Counted from the stretch's first letter, positions 8,727 to 17,444 are shown. The stretch is 64,000 bases of DNA from Gilvibacter sp. SZ-19 (GCF_002163875.1 NZ_CP019333.1:1618864-1682863); one strand, 5' to 3'. Numbers and translations: made by a program. The notes: generated by a model from the sequence alone, not told the origin.

Positions 8727-8755
8727 CGCATAGTATTACATATGCGTTTTTTTTT
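8727..8755 (+). terminator. Strong hairpin and T9 run directly before the next start codon
   Basis: CGCATA (8727-8732) pairs with TATGCG (8741-8746), followed by nine T residues, with only three bases left before the ATG at 8759. The position argues for partial termination that sets the ratio of peptide to lipoprotein. It also leaves no room for a Shine-Dalgarno sequence. Confidence 0.7.
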
Positions 8756-8758
8756 GCT

Positions 8759-9904
8759 ATGAAATTTCAACTATTACTTTTTGTTCTTGTCTTTTTGTGC
8801 GGTTGTAAATCAGAGAGTATTGAGCAATCATCAAAGGGCAATTACACTTTAAATTTAAAAACGACGGTTCGTTATAGTATCGATTCGCAGACTTCTCCCT
8901 ATTATCTCAGGCATCAATACCTGCCGGAAGAAGAAAAATTAATTATTTCAAATACGAACAAGAACGACAAGTCATTAATAGAATTAGATCTGGTTAGCCA
9001 GAAATTAAGACGCCTTGCTAACACTAAGGTCGAAGGAGGAGATAATACTTTGGGTAATGGACATTTCTATTATCATAACAAGGACACAATCTTCTTTCTG
9101 GGGCCTTACAATCAAACACTCTATTTTACCACAGACAGCGGAGAAATCTACGATCAAATCAAATTTCGTGATGCCAATCCGGATCTCGAGCTGGGCCAAG
9201 TCCATTTATTAATGGGTACTAATTCAGGAATATTCGATAACAAGGAATTAACCTTCGTGGTGTTTCCGAGAAATTTGAATTCTAGGAATATGAAAATGGC
9301 AGTAAATGACCCCCTTTTTGGTCGGATTAATATCGCTTCCCGAAAGTTGTCAGCACTTCCGCTGAAATATGAACTGGATTATGTGCAACCTGTTCGTTAT
9401 CCTGGACATTTAACTCCTATTGTTACTTCATCTGCAGAAAAAGGTATTGTGTTTACTTTTCCGACTAGTGACAAAGTTTACTGGTATAAGAATGGGAAAT
9501 TGGAATCGAAAGAGTTTAAGAGCGATTATTTTGAAAAGTATATACATATGAACGACTATGAAAGAATTATGAATTTTCATATAGAGGCTTTTCAGAATAA
9601 AAAATTGCTATACAACCCAAAGCAGAAGCGTTATTTCATGTTTATTTCATTAGGAGTTCCTTTGGTTGATCCAGATTCTGGTAGCCTGAACGATATGCAT
9701 TCTAAGCCTTTCGTGATATTAGTCCTTGATGAGAGTCTTGACAAAATTTCTGAGCACCGTTTCGAGGCCAGCACATACAATTTGGGTTGTTCATTTATTA
9801 GCAACGATGCTCTTTATCTATCATTAAACAATCCCAACAATGATAATTTTGATGAGGACGCCTTCCAATACGAGGTCTATGAATACGCGAAAATATCTGA
9901 CTAA
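8759..9904 (+). CDS. DUF4221-type lipoprotein
   Basis: The 381-residue product has a lipoprotein signal ending 'VFLCGC', with lipid Cys near residue 16. The body has repeated beta-strand pairs of the DUF4221 kind, for example 'SLIELDLVSQKLRRL', 'GHFYYHNKDTIFFLGP' and 'VYWYKNGKLESKEF'. It is related to the truncated gene at 1 and the gene at 11710. The last ~23 bases overlap the preferred start of the CxxC lipoprotein gene, as in the first pair of the window. Role unknown; the steady pairing with small peptide genes suggests a peptide-binding or sensing lipoprotein (inferred). Confidence 0.8.
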   Translation: MKFQLLLFVLVFLCGCKSESIEQSSKGNYTLNLKTTVRYSIDSQTSPYYLRHQYLPEEEKLIISNTNKNDKSLIELDLVSQKLRRLANTKVEGGDNTLGNGHFYYHNKDTIFFLGPYNQTLYFTTDSGEIYDQIKFRDANPDLELGQVHLLMGTNSGIFDNKELTFVVFPRNLNSRNMKMAVNDPLFGRINIASRKLSALPLKYELDYVQPVRYPGHLTPIVTSSAEKGIVFTFPTSDKVYWYKNGKLESKEFKSDYFEKYIHMNDYERIMNFHIEAFQNKKLLYNPKQKRYFMFISLGVPLVDPDSGSLNDMHSKPFVILVLDESLDKISEHRFEASTYNLGCSFISNDALYLSLNNPNNDNFDEDAFQYEVYEYAKISD

Positions 9905-10364
9905 TGCTTTTTGGGGTCTTGTTCTTCTGTTCTTTTTAGCCTGTAAGCAGACTGGTGCATATTCCGATATAGCTGCCGATTTCGAGAGTTATTTGAACCA
10001 TATATCGGGGCAAGAAATTAGTGGTCAAAACGAAATTTATTTGGTATTGCCAATGGATATTTGTCCAAGCTGTCTAGAGAAAATAAAAGGATTACTGGAA
10101 GCACAGAGTTTTAGAGGGGATCCTTCTGTCTATTTGGTTATGAGTTCCAAAACCAAAAAAGAAGCTAATTTCTTCTTAAACGATGCTTTAAGGGGCAAAT
10201 ATAATATCATCTATGACAAGAGATTTGAAGTGGTGAATACTAGTTTTTACAAAAATTCCATGGTTTATTTCTTTAAGTATGAAGAGGGCAGGTTGAGTCA
10301 GTTTTTTTACTTTAACCTAGCGGAGAACTTTGATAGATTTGCTCAACAACTAGGAGGTAGATAA
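9882..10364 (+). CDS. Thioredoxin-like lipoprotein with CxxC
   Basis: ATG 9882 gives a good lipoprotein signal (MNTRKYL, hydrophobic core, 'LLFFLAC'); an upstream in-frame ATG at 9840 would only add a polar tail. The product is 160 residues. 'IYLVLPMDICPSCLEKI' places a CPSC pair after a hydrophobic strand, matching CDNC of the protein at 428. 'SVYLVMSS', 'NIIYDKRFEVVN' and 'SMVYFFKYEEG' fit later strands of a thioredoxin fold. A periplasmic disulfide role for the cysteine peptides is plausible but inferred. This DUF4221-Trx pair is a duplicate of the pair at 1-892. Confidence 0.7.
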   Translation, partial: NTRKYLTNAFWGLVLLFFLACKQTGAYSDIAADFESYLNHISGQEISGQNEIYLVLPMDICPSCLEKIKGLLEAQSFRGDPSVYLVMSSKTKKEANFFLNDALRGKYNIIYDKRFEVVNTSFYKNSMVYFFKYEEGRLSQFFYFNLAENFDRFAQQLGGR

Positions 10365-10475
10365 GCTGAGCCCGCAATAAGGTCTAGTTTTAAATTTATA
10401 CTTTCTAATATCCGAACGGACGTTTTGTTATTAGCTTTAAGCTGAGAGGAAATCAATTAACTTTTGAGTGATAAC

Positions 10476-10577
10476 ATGAAACTTCTTATCTTGGTACTTT
10501 GTCTGTTAACCTTTATTCTCCTCCCCTGTCAAGTTGTTAATGGGCGAATTACCAAGTGTAATTATTACTCTTCTTAA
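10476..10577 (+). CDS. Candidate 33-residue secreted peptide
   Basis: The short frame begins MKLLILVLCLLTF and continues to 'ILLPC' and a polar tail 'GRITKCNYYSS', ending 10 bases before the fusion-protein start at 10588. It reads as a signal sequence, lipobox-like or cleavage site, and a tiny mature peptide with two cysteines. The 110 bases upstream hold no other gene. Its position in front of the exporter operon matches the layout of the other peptide genes here. With so few codons chance cannot be excluded; conservation in relatives would decide. Confidence 0.45.
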   Translation: MKLLILVLCLLTFILLPCQVVNGRITKCNYYSS

Positions 10578-10587
10578 GTTGCCTAAA

Positions 10588-11709
10588 ATGAAGATCAGCC
10601 CCATGTTCAATTTTTATGGATCTTTGATTCCATCTCGTATCACAATAAGTACATGCTATATTGCAGGTTTACTTTTGGTCAGTAGTTGTAAGAATGACCC
10701 CAATGCTGCAATCCAGGAAGAACAGCTTTCTAACTTCGACAAAAGTGCTCCGCAAGTACAAATTGTAGCTTTAGAACAGCAAGTTTTTGATAAACAGTTG
10801 ATATCGAATGGTAAAATTGAATCAAGACAGAAAAGTGAGCTTAGGTTCGAGATCAATGGGCAGATCGCTACAATCAATGTGCGTAACGGCCAAAGAGTGA
10901 TCAAGGGCCAGCTATTGGCCCAATTAGACAATGCCATACAGATCAATGCAGTAGATAAGGCTCAAATTCAGCTCGATAAGGCCAAAGCCCAATTTGAAGA
11001 AGATAAGATCAATTACGGGGCTTCTATGAGCGGACTAGACAATATTCCTGATGAGGTTTTAAAGAATTTAAAACTAAGATCTGGAATGCAAGAGGCCGCC
11101 AATGCTTTAAACGAGGCAAAATTACAATTACGACAGACCTATGTCCGCGCTCCTTTTTCAGGCCTTGTGGCCAACCTTGAAACCCGAGCAGGTGATTATA
11201 TAACCTCAGCAGATGCGTTTTGTACCTTGGTCGAACAGCAAAATCTGGATGTTGTTTTCGCTGTGCTTGAAGCTGAATTTAACTTTGTTTCGATCGGGCA
11301 GGCGATAAATGTTGTTCCGTTTTCTGATGACCAAGCTACATACACTGGTTTAATCACTTCTGTCAACCCCTTAGTAGACGGGAACGGTCTTATCACTATC
11401 CGCGCAGCTATAAAAGACGCTGGAAACAGGCTTTACGACGGGATGAATGCCAAAGTGTTTATAAACCAACCTCTAGATAATGTTTTTGTAGTTCCTAAAG
11501 AAGCTTTGGTGCTGCGTTCTAACCGTGAGGTGGTGTTTGTCTATGAGAACGGATCGGCAAAATGGAATTATGTAGATGTGATAGCTGAGAATAATTCTCA
11601 CTATGCGCTTAAACCAGGGAGTTTAAAAGTAGGGGATTCTATAATTGTATCTGGCAATTTAAATTTGGCCCATGATGCTAGAGTCGAGGGTGTATTTAAT
11701 TCAAACTAA
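10588..11709 (+). CDS. RND membrane fusion protein (periplasmic adaptor), lipoprotein
   Basis: The product has ~373 residues. The signal ends 'LLLVSSC', with the lipid Cys about 30 residues in. The order is that of AcrA/MdtA adaptors: a lipoyl-like half ('LRFEINGQIATINVRNGQ' and 'GQLLAQLDN'), a short alpha hairpin, the second half ('YVRAPFSGLVANLETRAGDY'), a beta-barrel and a membrane-proximal domain. ATG 10588 or 10603 fit the signal better than the far-upstream in-frame TTG at 10534. It starts the run fusion protein, DUF4221 lipoprotein, RND, TolC, all closely spaced. It links the RND pump at 12906 to the TolC channel at 15911. Confidence 0.88.
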   Translation: MKISPMFNFYGSLIPSRITISTCYIAGLLLVSSCKNDPNAAIQEEQLSNFDKSAPQVQIVALEQQVFDKQLISNGKIESRQKSELRFEINGQIATINVRNGQRVIKGQLLAQLDNAIQINAVDKAQIQLDKAKAQFEEDKINYGASMSGLDNIPDEVLKNLKLRSGMQEAANALNEAKLQLRQTYVRAPFSGLVANLETRAGDYITSADAFCTLVEQQNLDVVFAVLEAEFNFVSIGQAINVVPFSDDQATYTGLITSVNPLVDGNGLITIRAAIKDAGNRLYDGMNAKVFINQPLDNVFVVPKEALVLRSNREVVFVYENGSAKWNYVDVIAENNSHYALKPGSLKVGDSIIVSGNLNLAHDARVEGVFNSN

Positions 11710-12897
11710 TTGACTTTGAGCTTCAAATTAAAATTTATGGGCATTAGCTGTTTCTTGCTATACTTAGCTTGTGGTCCGGATAATTCCCAGAGAGAAGTGC
11801 CAATAAAGCCACAATTAACTCGGCAAACAGATAAGATATTTGCGCTTGACAATGAAACCTCGTTCGAGTACTTACAGCCAAACCTGACTGAGCTGAATGA
11901 CAGTCTTTATTTTACTTTCTTCAACCGCAAAAATCACAGCATCTATGCCTATCATTATGATTCAGGAGTGCTAGTGCATAAGATAGTACTTGACCAAGAG
12001 GGTCCTAATCAATTGCCACTAAGGTATGGTCACCTGAGTTATTTTGTGCAAAATTGGGACAGCATTTTTGCCACGAATCTGGATGCCTACTTTATAATTG
12101 ACAAGTTTGGGGTGGTTAAAGACAAAACAGAATTAACATCACAATCTGGGTTCTTTAAAAGAAAAACCTTTCATCTTGACCAAGCTACTCAACTAAGGGG
12201 TGATCAATTGGATTGTGGATTCAGTCAAGTATTGCCAGATCAACAAAAGCCCAATTTCAAGCGAGTTGTATACGATATAAAATCTAAAGAGGTAGTAAAG
12301 GTGTATATGGATGAACGCGAGTTAGTGTCTGGTTATGACGAGATATTAGCTCACAATACGGTTACTGCCGAAAACGGTGGAATTAGAAACATGGGTTTTT
12401 ACATTGTTAGAGATGGTGACCTCTTATACACCAGCTATGAGATAGGAGACAGCATTTATCATTTTAGAAAAGATGAGAAGATTGCCAGCTATTATGCGGG
12501 CTATTCTGATCTAGAAGTATCCACTATCCAGCAGTATTTTGACAATACTCTTGTTAAAACCTTTGAGGGGGGGATAAGTATTGGGCCTAATCCAGATCAA
12601 TCACCTACCTATTTGACAATGGCCATAGATCCAAATGGAAGATACATTTATCGGCTTTTTAAACATGGATCTCGAAGGATAATTGATGCAGAAACAGAGA
12701 AAGAAACTGCTGAGCTGATTGGCTTGTCTTTAGTTGTTCTAGATTTGGAAACAGAAGCCGTATTCTCTTATAAACTCCCTCATGAACAAATACAGATCTG
12801 GGACAATTTTTTTGTCACAGAGGAAGGCCTGCATTTTCCCGTACTGGAACAAGAAGAGGAAGATGAAAAACGATATATGGTATTTAAACTCCTATAA
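11710..12897 (+). CDS. DUF4221-type lipoprotein within the exporter operon
   Basis: The 395-residue product starts with TTG immediately after the stop of the fusion-protein gene. This start gives the basic residues needed in the signal (KLKF) before 'FLLYLAC', whereas ATG 11737 would not. The opening 'FEYLQPNLTELNDSLYFTFF', 'NHSIYAYHYDSG' and 'DQEGPNQLP' are typical of DUF4221. An extra lipoprotein inserted between adaptor and pump genes is unusual for RND operons and ties this family to the exporter. It may deliver or sense the exported peptide; that is inferred. Confidence 0.82.
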   Translation: MTLSFKLKFMGISCFLLYLACGPDNSQREVPIKPQLTRQTDKIFALDNETSFEYLQPNLTELNDSLYFTFFNRKNHSIYAYHYDSGVLVHKIVLDQEGPNQLPLRYGHLSYFVQNWDSIFATNLDAYFIIDKFGVVKDKTELTSQSGFFKRKTFHLDQATQLRGDQLDCGFSQVLPDQQKPNFKRVVYDIKSKEVVKVYMDERELVSGYDEILAHNTVTAENGGIRNMGFYIVRDGDLLYTSYEIGDSIYHFRKDEKIASYYAGYSDLEVSTIQQYFDNTLVKTFEGGISIGPNPDQSPTYLTMAIDPNGRYIYRLFKHGSRRIIDAETEKETAELIGLSLVVLDLETEAVFSYKLPHEQIQIWDNFFVTEEGLHFPVLEQEEEDEKRYMVFKLL

Positions 12898-12905
12898 TAT
12901 TTGCT

Positions 12906-15900
12906 ATGGTCAAGTTCCTAATAGATCGACCGGTTGCAGTGCTGATGATTTCTATGGCATTTATTGTCTTAGGAGTCGTTTCGGCCATTCAGATACCTAC
13001 ATCATTAATGCCAGATATCGCAGTACCAGAGATTAGCGTTCAACTTGCATATCCTAACAGTACCGCCAGAGAATTAGAGACCAACGTAGTCAGGCCTTTG
13101 CGTAACAGCTTATTGCAGCTGAGCAATTTAAAGGATATCCGAAGTGAGACCAGGGATGGATTTGCGACTTTAAAATTACAGTTCGACTATGGCACGAATA
13201 CCGATTATGCCTTTGTTGAGGCTAATGAAAAAGTAGATGCTTCACTTAATGTCTTACCTCGGGACCTTGACCGTCCCAGGGTTGTCAAAGCTTCACTGAC
13301 AGATGTTCCTATTGTAAATCTATCAGTGAGTTTGAAAGATGGTTTTACGAAACTAGACTTTTTAGAACTGAGTTTGTTTGCAGAAACGGTACTTAAGAAG
13401 CGCTTGGAACAACTTCCGGATATTGCTTTTGCAGATATTAATGGTCAAGTAAAGAATGAGGTGCGTATACGTCCGAAGCTTGACAAACTTAGGTCTCTGG
13501 GTATTACCAATAATACTTTAATAGAGGCGATAAAGCAGAACAATTTTGACCAGGGGAATTTGGTGATCCAGAATGGAATTTATCAATACAATTTTAGCTT
13601 TACCAATCCACTTCGAGATGTTGATGATATAAGATCACTCTACTTGAATTTAGAGGGCAAATTGTTTCAGATGCAGGAATTGGCGGACATAGAGATGGGG
13701 ATTCAGCGCGAGAAGGGCAATGTATTCGTAGACGGGCAGCGTAGTATAAATTTCGCGATCATCAAACAAGCCGAAACCCAGGTTTACAAGGTGCAAGAAG
13801 AGCTGGATTTGCTTTTGCAGACGTTAAGAGCAGATTATCCTGAGTTGCAGTTTAAAACTAATCAAGATCAATCAAGATTGTTAAAACTTTCAATCGATAA
13901 CCTAAAATCCAGTCTGCTACTGGGAGGTTTATTCGCAATTTTGATCCTGTTCTTCTTTTTAAAGGACTTAAAATCTCCATTAATCATTGCCATTGCAATA
14001 CCCTTGTCCCTAGTTTTGAGCTTATTGTTAATGTATGTTTTGGGGCTTTCGGTAAACATTATATCGTTGTCGGGTCTAATTCTCGGCATTGGAATGATGA
14101 TAGATAATGCCATTATTGTTGCAGATAATATCGCTCAAAAACTAGAAAATGACCACTCGATATCAGAGGCGTGTGTTAAAGGTACCAATGAGATCATTTC
14201 TCCTTTAATAAGCTCTGTTCTTACAACTTGTTCCGTGTTTTTGCCTCTTATCTTTTTAAGCGGGATAACCGGAGCTCTGTTCTATGATCAGGCTATTGCT
14301 GTTTCACTCGGTCTAGGGAGTTCCCTTGTGGTTTCAATTCTTATTATACCAGTTTTGTACAAGCAACTTTACCATAGGGAGTTTGGATTCGATCGTTGGT
14401 TAAAGGGTCGCTTGCAGAATAATGGATTGGAGAAGATGTATGCAAAGGGATATGCGTACTTCTCAAAATCTCCTTGGGTTGTATACTTGGTTTCTTTGGT
14501 GGGTATCGTGTGCGCACTGCTGTTCTTTCAACTTATTAGTTACGAGCAGCTGCCAGATTTGGAACAAGGTGAAGCTCAATTGACTATTGACTGGAATGAG
14601 CCCGTAAATTTACAGGAGAGTCAGGTTCGTATTGCAAGCCTGATCTCCGGAGTTGATGATATTCAGACCCAATTTGCGGAAATCGGCGAAACCCAATATT
14701 TGTTGCAGTCAGAGCTGGTTAAAAGTCCATCAGAGGCTAGGATTTATTTAAATGCAGGTACCAATGCAAAGATAAAACGGAGTCAACGACAACTTGCAGA
14801 GAAACTGAGTCAACAATATCCCAAGGCTAATTTTGGCTTTAGTAAACCAAAGACAGCATTTGAGTATATTTTTGGTTCTGATAACAGAGAGCTAATAGCC
14901 AAGGTGTACCCTAAATCATCCCTAGAAGTGCCTCAAGTAAAGGAGTTGCCTGATATTGCTGTTCTCTTCGGTAATACTACTAGCTCTGAAATACCTACTA
15001 AAGTAACTGTGGCTATAGAAATACTGCACGAAAATCTGCTCTTATACAAGGTTGATTATGCCGATCTGCTTTCCGAGCTAAAAACCACCTTGGGAGAGAA
15101 CTTTATAGACGATCTCAAGACGGCTGAGTCCTTCATTCCTATCAATCTAGTATACCAAGCTGACAATTTTGAATCCATTTTTAGCGATCTTTTTGTTATG
15201 AATGAAGAAGGGAAACAGATTGCGGTAAGCAACCTTATCGAGGTTAGAAACGACAATCAATACAGGTCTATAATCGGTTCTAGAATTGGAGAATATTTAG
15301 AGTTTGAGATGAACTCACTTAATGATGTCGAAAGGCAGATGGATTTAATTCGTGAGCGGTTTAAGCCTAGTCCCTATGATATAAAGTTTGATGGTAATTG
15401 GTTCTATAAACAAGAATTAGCCGGGGAATTGGCCGTTGTTATAACGGTCTCATTGCTGCTTTTATACTTGATAATGGCTGCTCAGTTCGAATCCTTTTGG
15501 CAACCCCTGATCATTATCCTAGAGGTTCCAATCGATATTGGTGGAGCCCTATTATTATTATGGCTTTTTGGGGGAACTATAAATTTAATGTCCATGATAG
15601 GGATTGTGGTTATGAGCGGCATAATTATTAACGATAGTATATTAAAAATCCACACCATTAACCTTTTGCGAAAAGAAGGTAAACCACTAGAGGAGGCAGT
15701 GAAAGAAGGTAGTAAGCTACGTTTGAAACCCATAGTCATGACTTCACTAACCACTATTTTGGCCTTAGTACCATTTCTATTTATCGATGGATTGGGAAGT
15801 CTTTTACAGCGTCCTCTTGCTTTGACAGTAATAGGAGGAATGTTAATCGGAACCTTCATTAGCTTGTACTTAATACCACTGCTATATATGCAGTTTGCAA

Positions 15901-15914
15901 AACTTAAGAGATGA
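12906..15914 (+). CDS. RND-family export pump (HAE1/MdtB-like permease)
   Basis: The product has 1002 residues. Start 'MVKFLIDRPVAVLM' is the standard RND N-terminus, with TM1 right after. TM4 has 'GMMIDNAIIVADNIAQ' with the conserved Asp400. TM10 has 'SGIIINDSILKIH', where the usual Lys is Asn909 followed by Asp910. Large periplasmic loops lie at about 35-330 and 540-850. The protein is a little shorter than AcrB, mostly in the loops. Its stop overlaps the TolC start by four bases (ATGA), so the two are coupled. The pump at 1005 is only a distant relative. Cargo is not known; the cluster context points to small peptides. Confidence 0.9.
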   Translation: MVKFLIDRPVAVLMISMAFIVLGVVSAIQIPTSLMPDIAVPEISVQLAYPNSTARELETNVVRPLRNSLLQLSNLKDIRSETRDGFATLKLQFDYGTNTDYAFVEANEKVDASLNVLPRDLDRPRVVKASLTDVPIVNLSVSLKDGFTKLDFLELSLFAETVLKKRLEQLPDIAFADINGQVKNEVRIRPKLDKLRSLGITNNTLIEAIKQNNFDQGNLVIQNGIYQYNFSFTNPLRDVDDIRSLYLNLEGKLFQMQELADIEMGIQREKGNVFVDGQRSINFAIIKQAETQVYKVQEELDLLLQTLRADYPELQFKTNQDQSRLLKLSIDNLKSSLLLGGLFAILILFFFLKDLKSPLIIAIAIPLSLVLSLLLMYVLGLSVNIISLSGLILGIGMMIDNAIIVADNIAQKLENDHSISEACVKGTNEIISPLISSVLTTCSVFLPLIFLSGITGALFYDQAIAVSLGLGSSLVVSILIIPVLYKQLYHREFGFDRWLKGRLQNNGLEKMYAKGYAYFSKSPWVVYLVSLVGIVCALLFFQLISYEQLPDLEQGEAQLTIDWNEPVNLQESQVRIASLISGVDDIQTQFAEIGETQYLLQSELVKSPSEARIYLNAGTNAKIKRSQRQLAEKLSQQYPKANFGFSKPKTAFEYIFGSDNRELIAKVYPKSSLEVPQVKELPDIAVLFGNTTSSEIPTKVTVAIEILHENLLLYKVDYADLLSELKTTLGENFIDDLKTAESFIPINLVYQADNFESIFSDLFVMNEEGKQIAVSNLIEVRNDNQYRSIIGSRIGEYLEFEMNSLNDVERQMDLIRERFKPSPYDIKFDGNWFYKQELAGELAVVITVSLLLLYLIMAAQFESFWQPLIIILEVPIDIGGALLLLWLFGGTINLMSMIGIVVMSGIIINDSILKIHTINLLRKEGKPLEEAVKEGSKLRLKPIVMTSLTTILALVPFLFIDGLGSLLQRPLALTVIGGMLIGTFISLYLIPLLYMQFAKLKR

Positions 15915-17263
15915 AAAACCTGGTACTTATCGTGTCTTGTATGGCTTTTGGATTAAGCTATGGCCAGCAATTATGGTCTCTGGAACGCTGTATTGCGCAT
16001 GCCCGGGAGAACAATATTGATGTAGTTGCCCAAAAGTTGGAGAATCTAAAGAATGAACAAGACCTTACTGCAGCAAAGCTCGATCGTTTTCCAGATTTGA
16101 ACTTTAATGCTTCTCAAAGCTATAGATTGGGCAGTTCTTTCGATGTTTCAACAGGAATCGGGCAACAAGAAAGTCGCTCCTCTAACTTTAGCCTTAACTC
16201 TACATTGGTCTTATTTAACGGCTTTAGAAAAAATGTCAGTATACAGCAGGCTGAGCTAATTCAACAAAAGGGCCTTGCGGAGTCGGAAAGAATAATCTAT
16301 GAGACGGTTTTGCAAATAACAGATCTTTATTTGGAGGTATTGTTGAATAAGGAAATATTAGAAGTAGCCAAAGAACAGCTAGAAATTAGCGATAAGCAAA
16401 TAATTAGATTACAAGCACTGTTTGATAAGGGTTTGGTCTCAAAAAGTGAACTATTGGAGTTTCAATCGACAAATTCGTTAGACTACAAGGAAGCTATTCT
16501 TGCGCAGACCAATGTAGACAATAGTTTAATACGTCTAAAGGAGCTTCTCGATGTTGAGGATATAGTAGATTTTGACATCTCGCCGCTTGATCAGGTTGAG
16601 GATGGTACGTTATTGTCTGATACTCCTGATCAACTCTTTGACCAGGCAGTGCGGAACAATCCAATTTTGCGATCGTCAGAGCTGCAAACTCAAATAAGCG
16701 AGAAACAGGTGCGTATAGAGCGTTCTTCTTTTTACCCTCAGCTCAGCTTTAACTATAACTTTAGTACTTTTTACTTTGGGATTTTAGGGCAAGACGATGT
16801 TATCTTTAATCCAGATACGGGAACCTTTATCAATAACGATTTTTGGACACAACTCGACAATAACAAGATCAATTTTATAGGATTTACGGCTTCGGTTCCA
16901 ATTTTCGATCGCTTAAGAGGCAGGTCGGCCGTAAAAAAGGCAATGATCGATTTTGACATCAATCAGAAAGTTTATGAGAACCAAAAGAAGGAGCTAAAGA
17001 ACCGGATCTCTATTGCATTAAATGATATTGAGGCGGCAATTGCGGGGAAAGAAGCTACTGCCAGAGGTCTTGAGGCACAGTTGGAGGCCTTTCGTATAAT
17101 TACTCGCAATTATGAAAGGGGTAATTTTACCAGTCATGACTTTTTAGAAAGTAAATCCAAATTGGCCCGCGCTCAGAGCGAGGAAATACGAGCAAAGTAC
17201 GAACTGGTCATAAAGAAAAAGTATTTGGAGTTTTTAATAGGTCTTCCATTAGCTTTCGATTAA
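15911..17263 (+). CDS. TolC-family outer membrane channel
   Basis: The 450-residue product has signal peptide 'MKNLVLIVSCMAFGLSYG', then 'SLERCIAHARENNIDVVAQK', the usual first helix of TolC proteins. The long coiled-coil helices at about 45-235 and 260-445 form the two repeats. The strand 'PDLNFNASQSYRLGSSFD' and 'LNSTLVLFNGFRKN' are the outer-membrane beta region of repeat 1. It completes the tripartite exporter with 10588 and 12906. The start overlaps the pump stop by four bases. No terminator lies directly after it; the next one is at 17416. Confidence 0.9.
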   Translation: MKNLVLIVSCMAFGLSYGQQLWSLERCIAHARENNIDVVAQKLENLKNEQDLTAAKLDRFPDLNFNASQSYRLGSSFDVSTGIGQQESRSSNFSLNSTLVLFNGFRKNVSIQQAELIQQKGLAESERIIYETVLQITDLYLEVLLNKEILEVAKEQLEISDKQIIRLQALFDKGLVSKSELLEFQSTNSLDYKEAILAQTNVDNSLIRLKELLDVEDIVDFDISPLDQVEDGTLLSDTPDQLFDQAVRNNPILRSSELQTQISEKQVRIERSSFYPQLSFNYNFSTFYFGILGQDDVIFNPDTGTFINNDFWTQLDNNKINFIGFTASVPIFDRLRGRSAVKKAMIDFDINQKVYENQKKELKNRISIALNDIEAAIAGKEATARGLEAQLEAFRIITRNYERGNFTSHDFLESKSKLARAQSEEIRAKYELVIKKKYLEFLIGLPLAFD

Positions 17264-17328
17264 TACGTCCGAATAAGGTGATTTCGAGTTTGCCTATCAA
17301 ATCGGTTAAAAACAAAACGAAATATTAG

Positions 17329-17360
17329 TTTGCTAGATCCCTTCAAGGTCCGTATATTTG
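17329..17360 (+). promoter_or_regulatory. Bacteroidota-type promoter
   Basis: TTTG (17329-17332) is separated by 20 bases from TATATTTG (17353-17360). This fits the -33 TTTG / -7 TAnnTTTG consensus of Bacteroidota primary sigma factor promoters. No coding start follows closely; instead a hairpin-rich stretch and a terminator do, so it probably drives a small RNA. Confidence 0.6.
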
Positions 17361-17365
17361 CCGCG

Positions 17366-17444
17366 TTGTGTAAGACCGTTAAACCGGTCGAAGTGGTCAA
17401 ATTAGACCGATGAAGAGCTTATCCTTTTGGATGGGCTTTTTTTG
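17366..17444 (+). ncRNA. Candidate small RNA of about 80 nt
   Basis: From the predicted start, the transcript would contain GACCG/CGGTC with a 6-nt loop (about 17374-17389), GGTC/GACC with a 6-nt loop (about 17395-17408), and the terminator stem at 17416. Promoter, two hairpins and terminator fit within 120 bases with no reading frame. It is not a tRNA (no acceptor or T-loop pattern) and matches no RNA family I recognise. It could alternatively be the 3' end of the exporter operon. Confidence 0.45.
17416..17444 (+). terminator. Rho-independent terminator
   Basis: AGCTTATCC (17416-17424), loop TTTT, then GGATGGGCT (17429-17437) pairs over 9 bp with two T-G wobbles, followed by TTTTTTG. It ends the candidate small RNA and anything reading through from the TolC gene. 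Confidence 0.75.
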
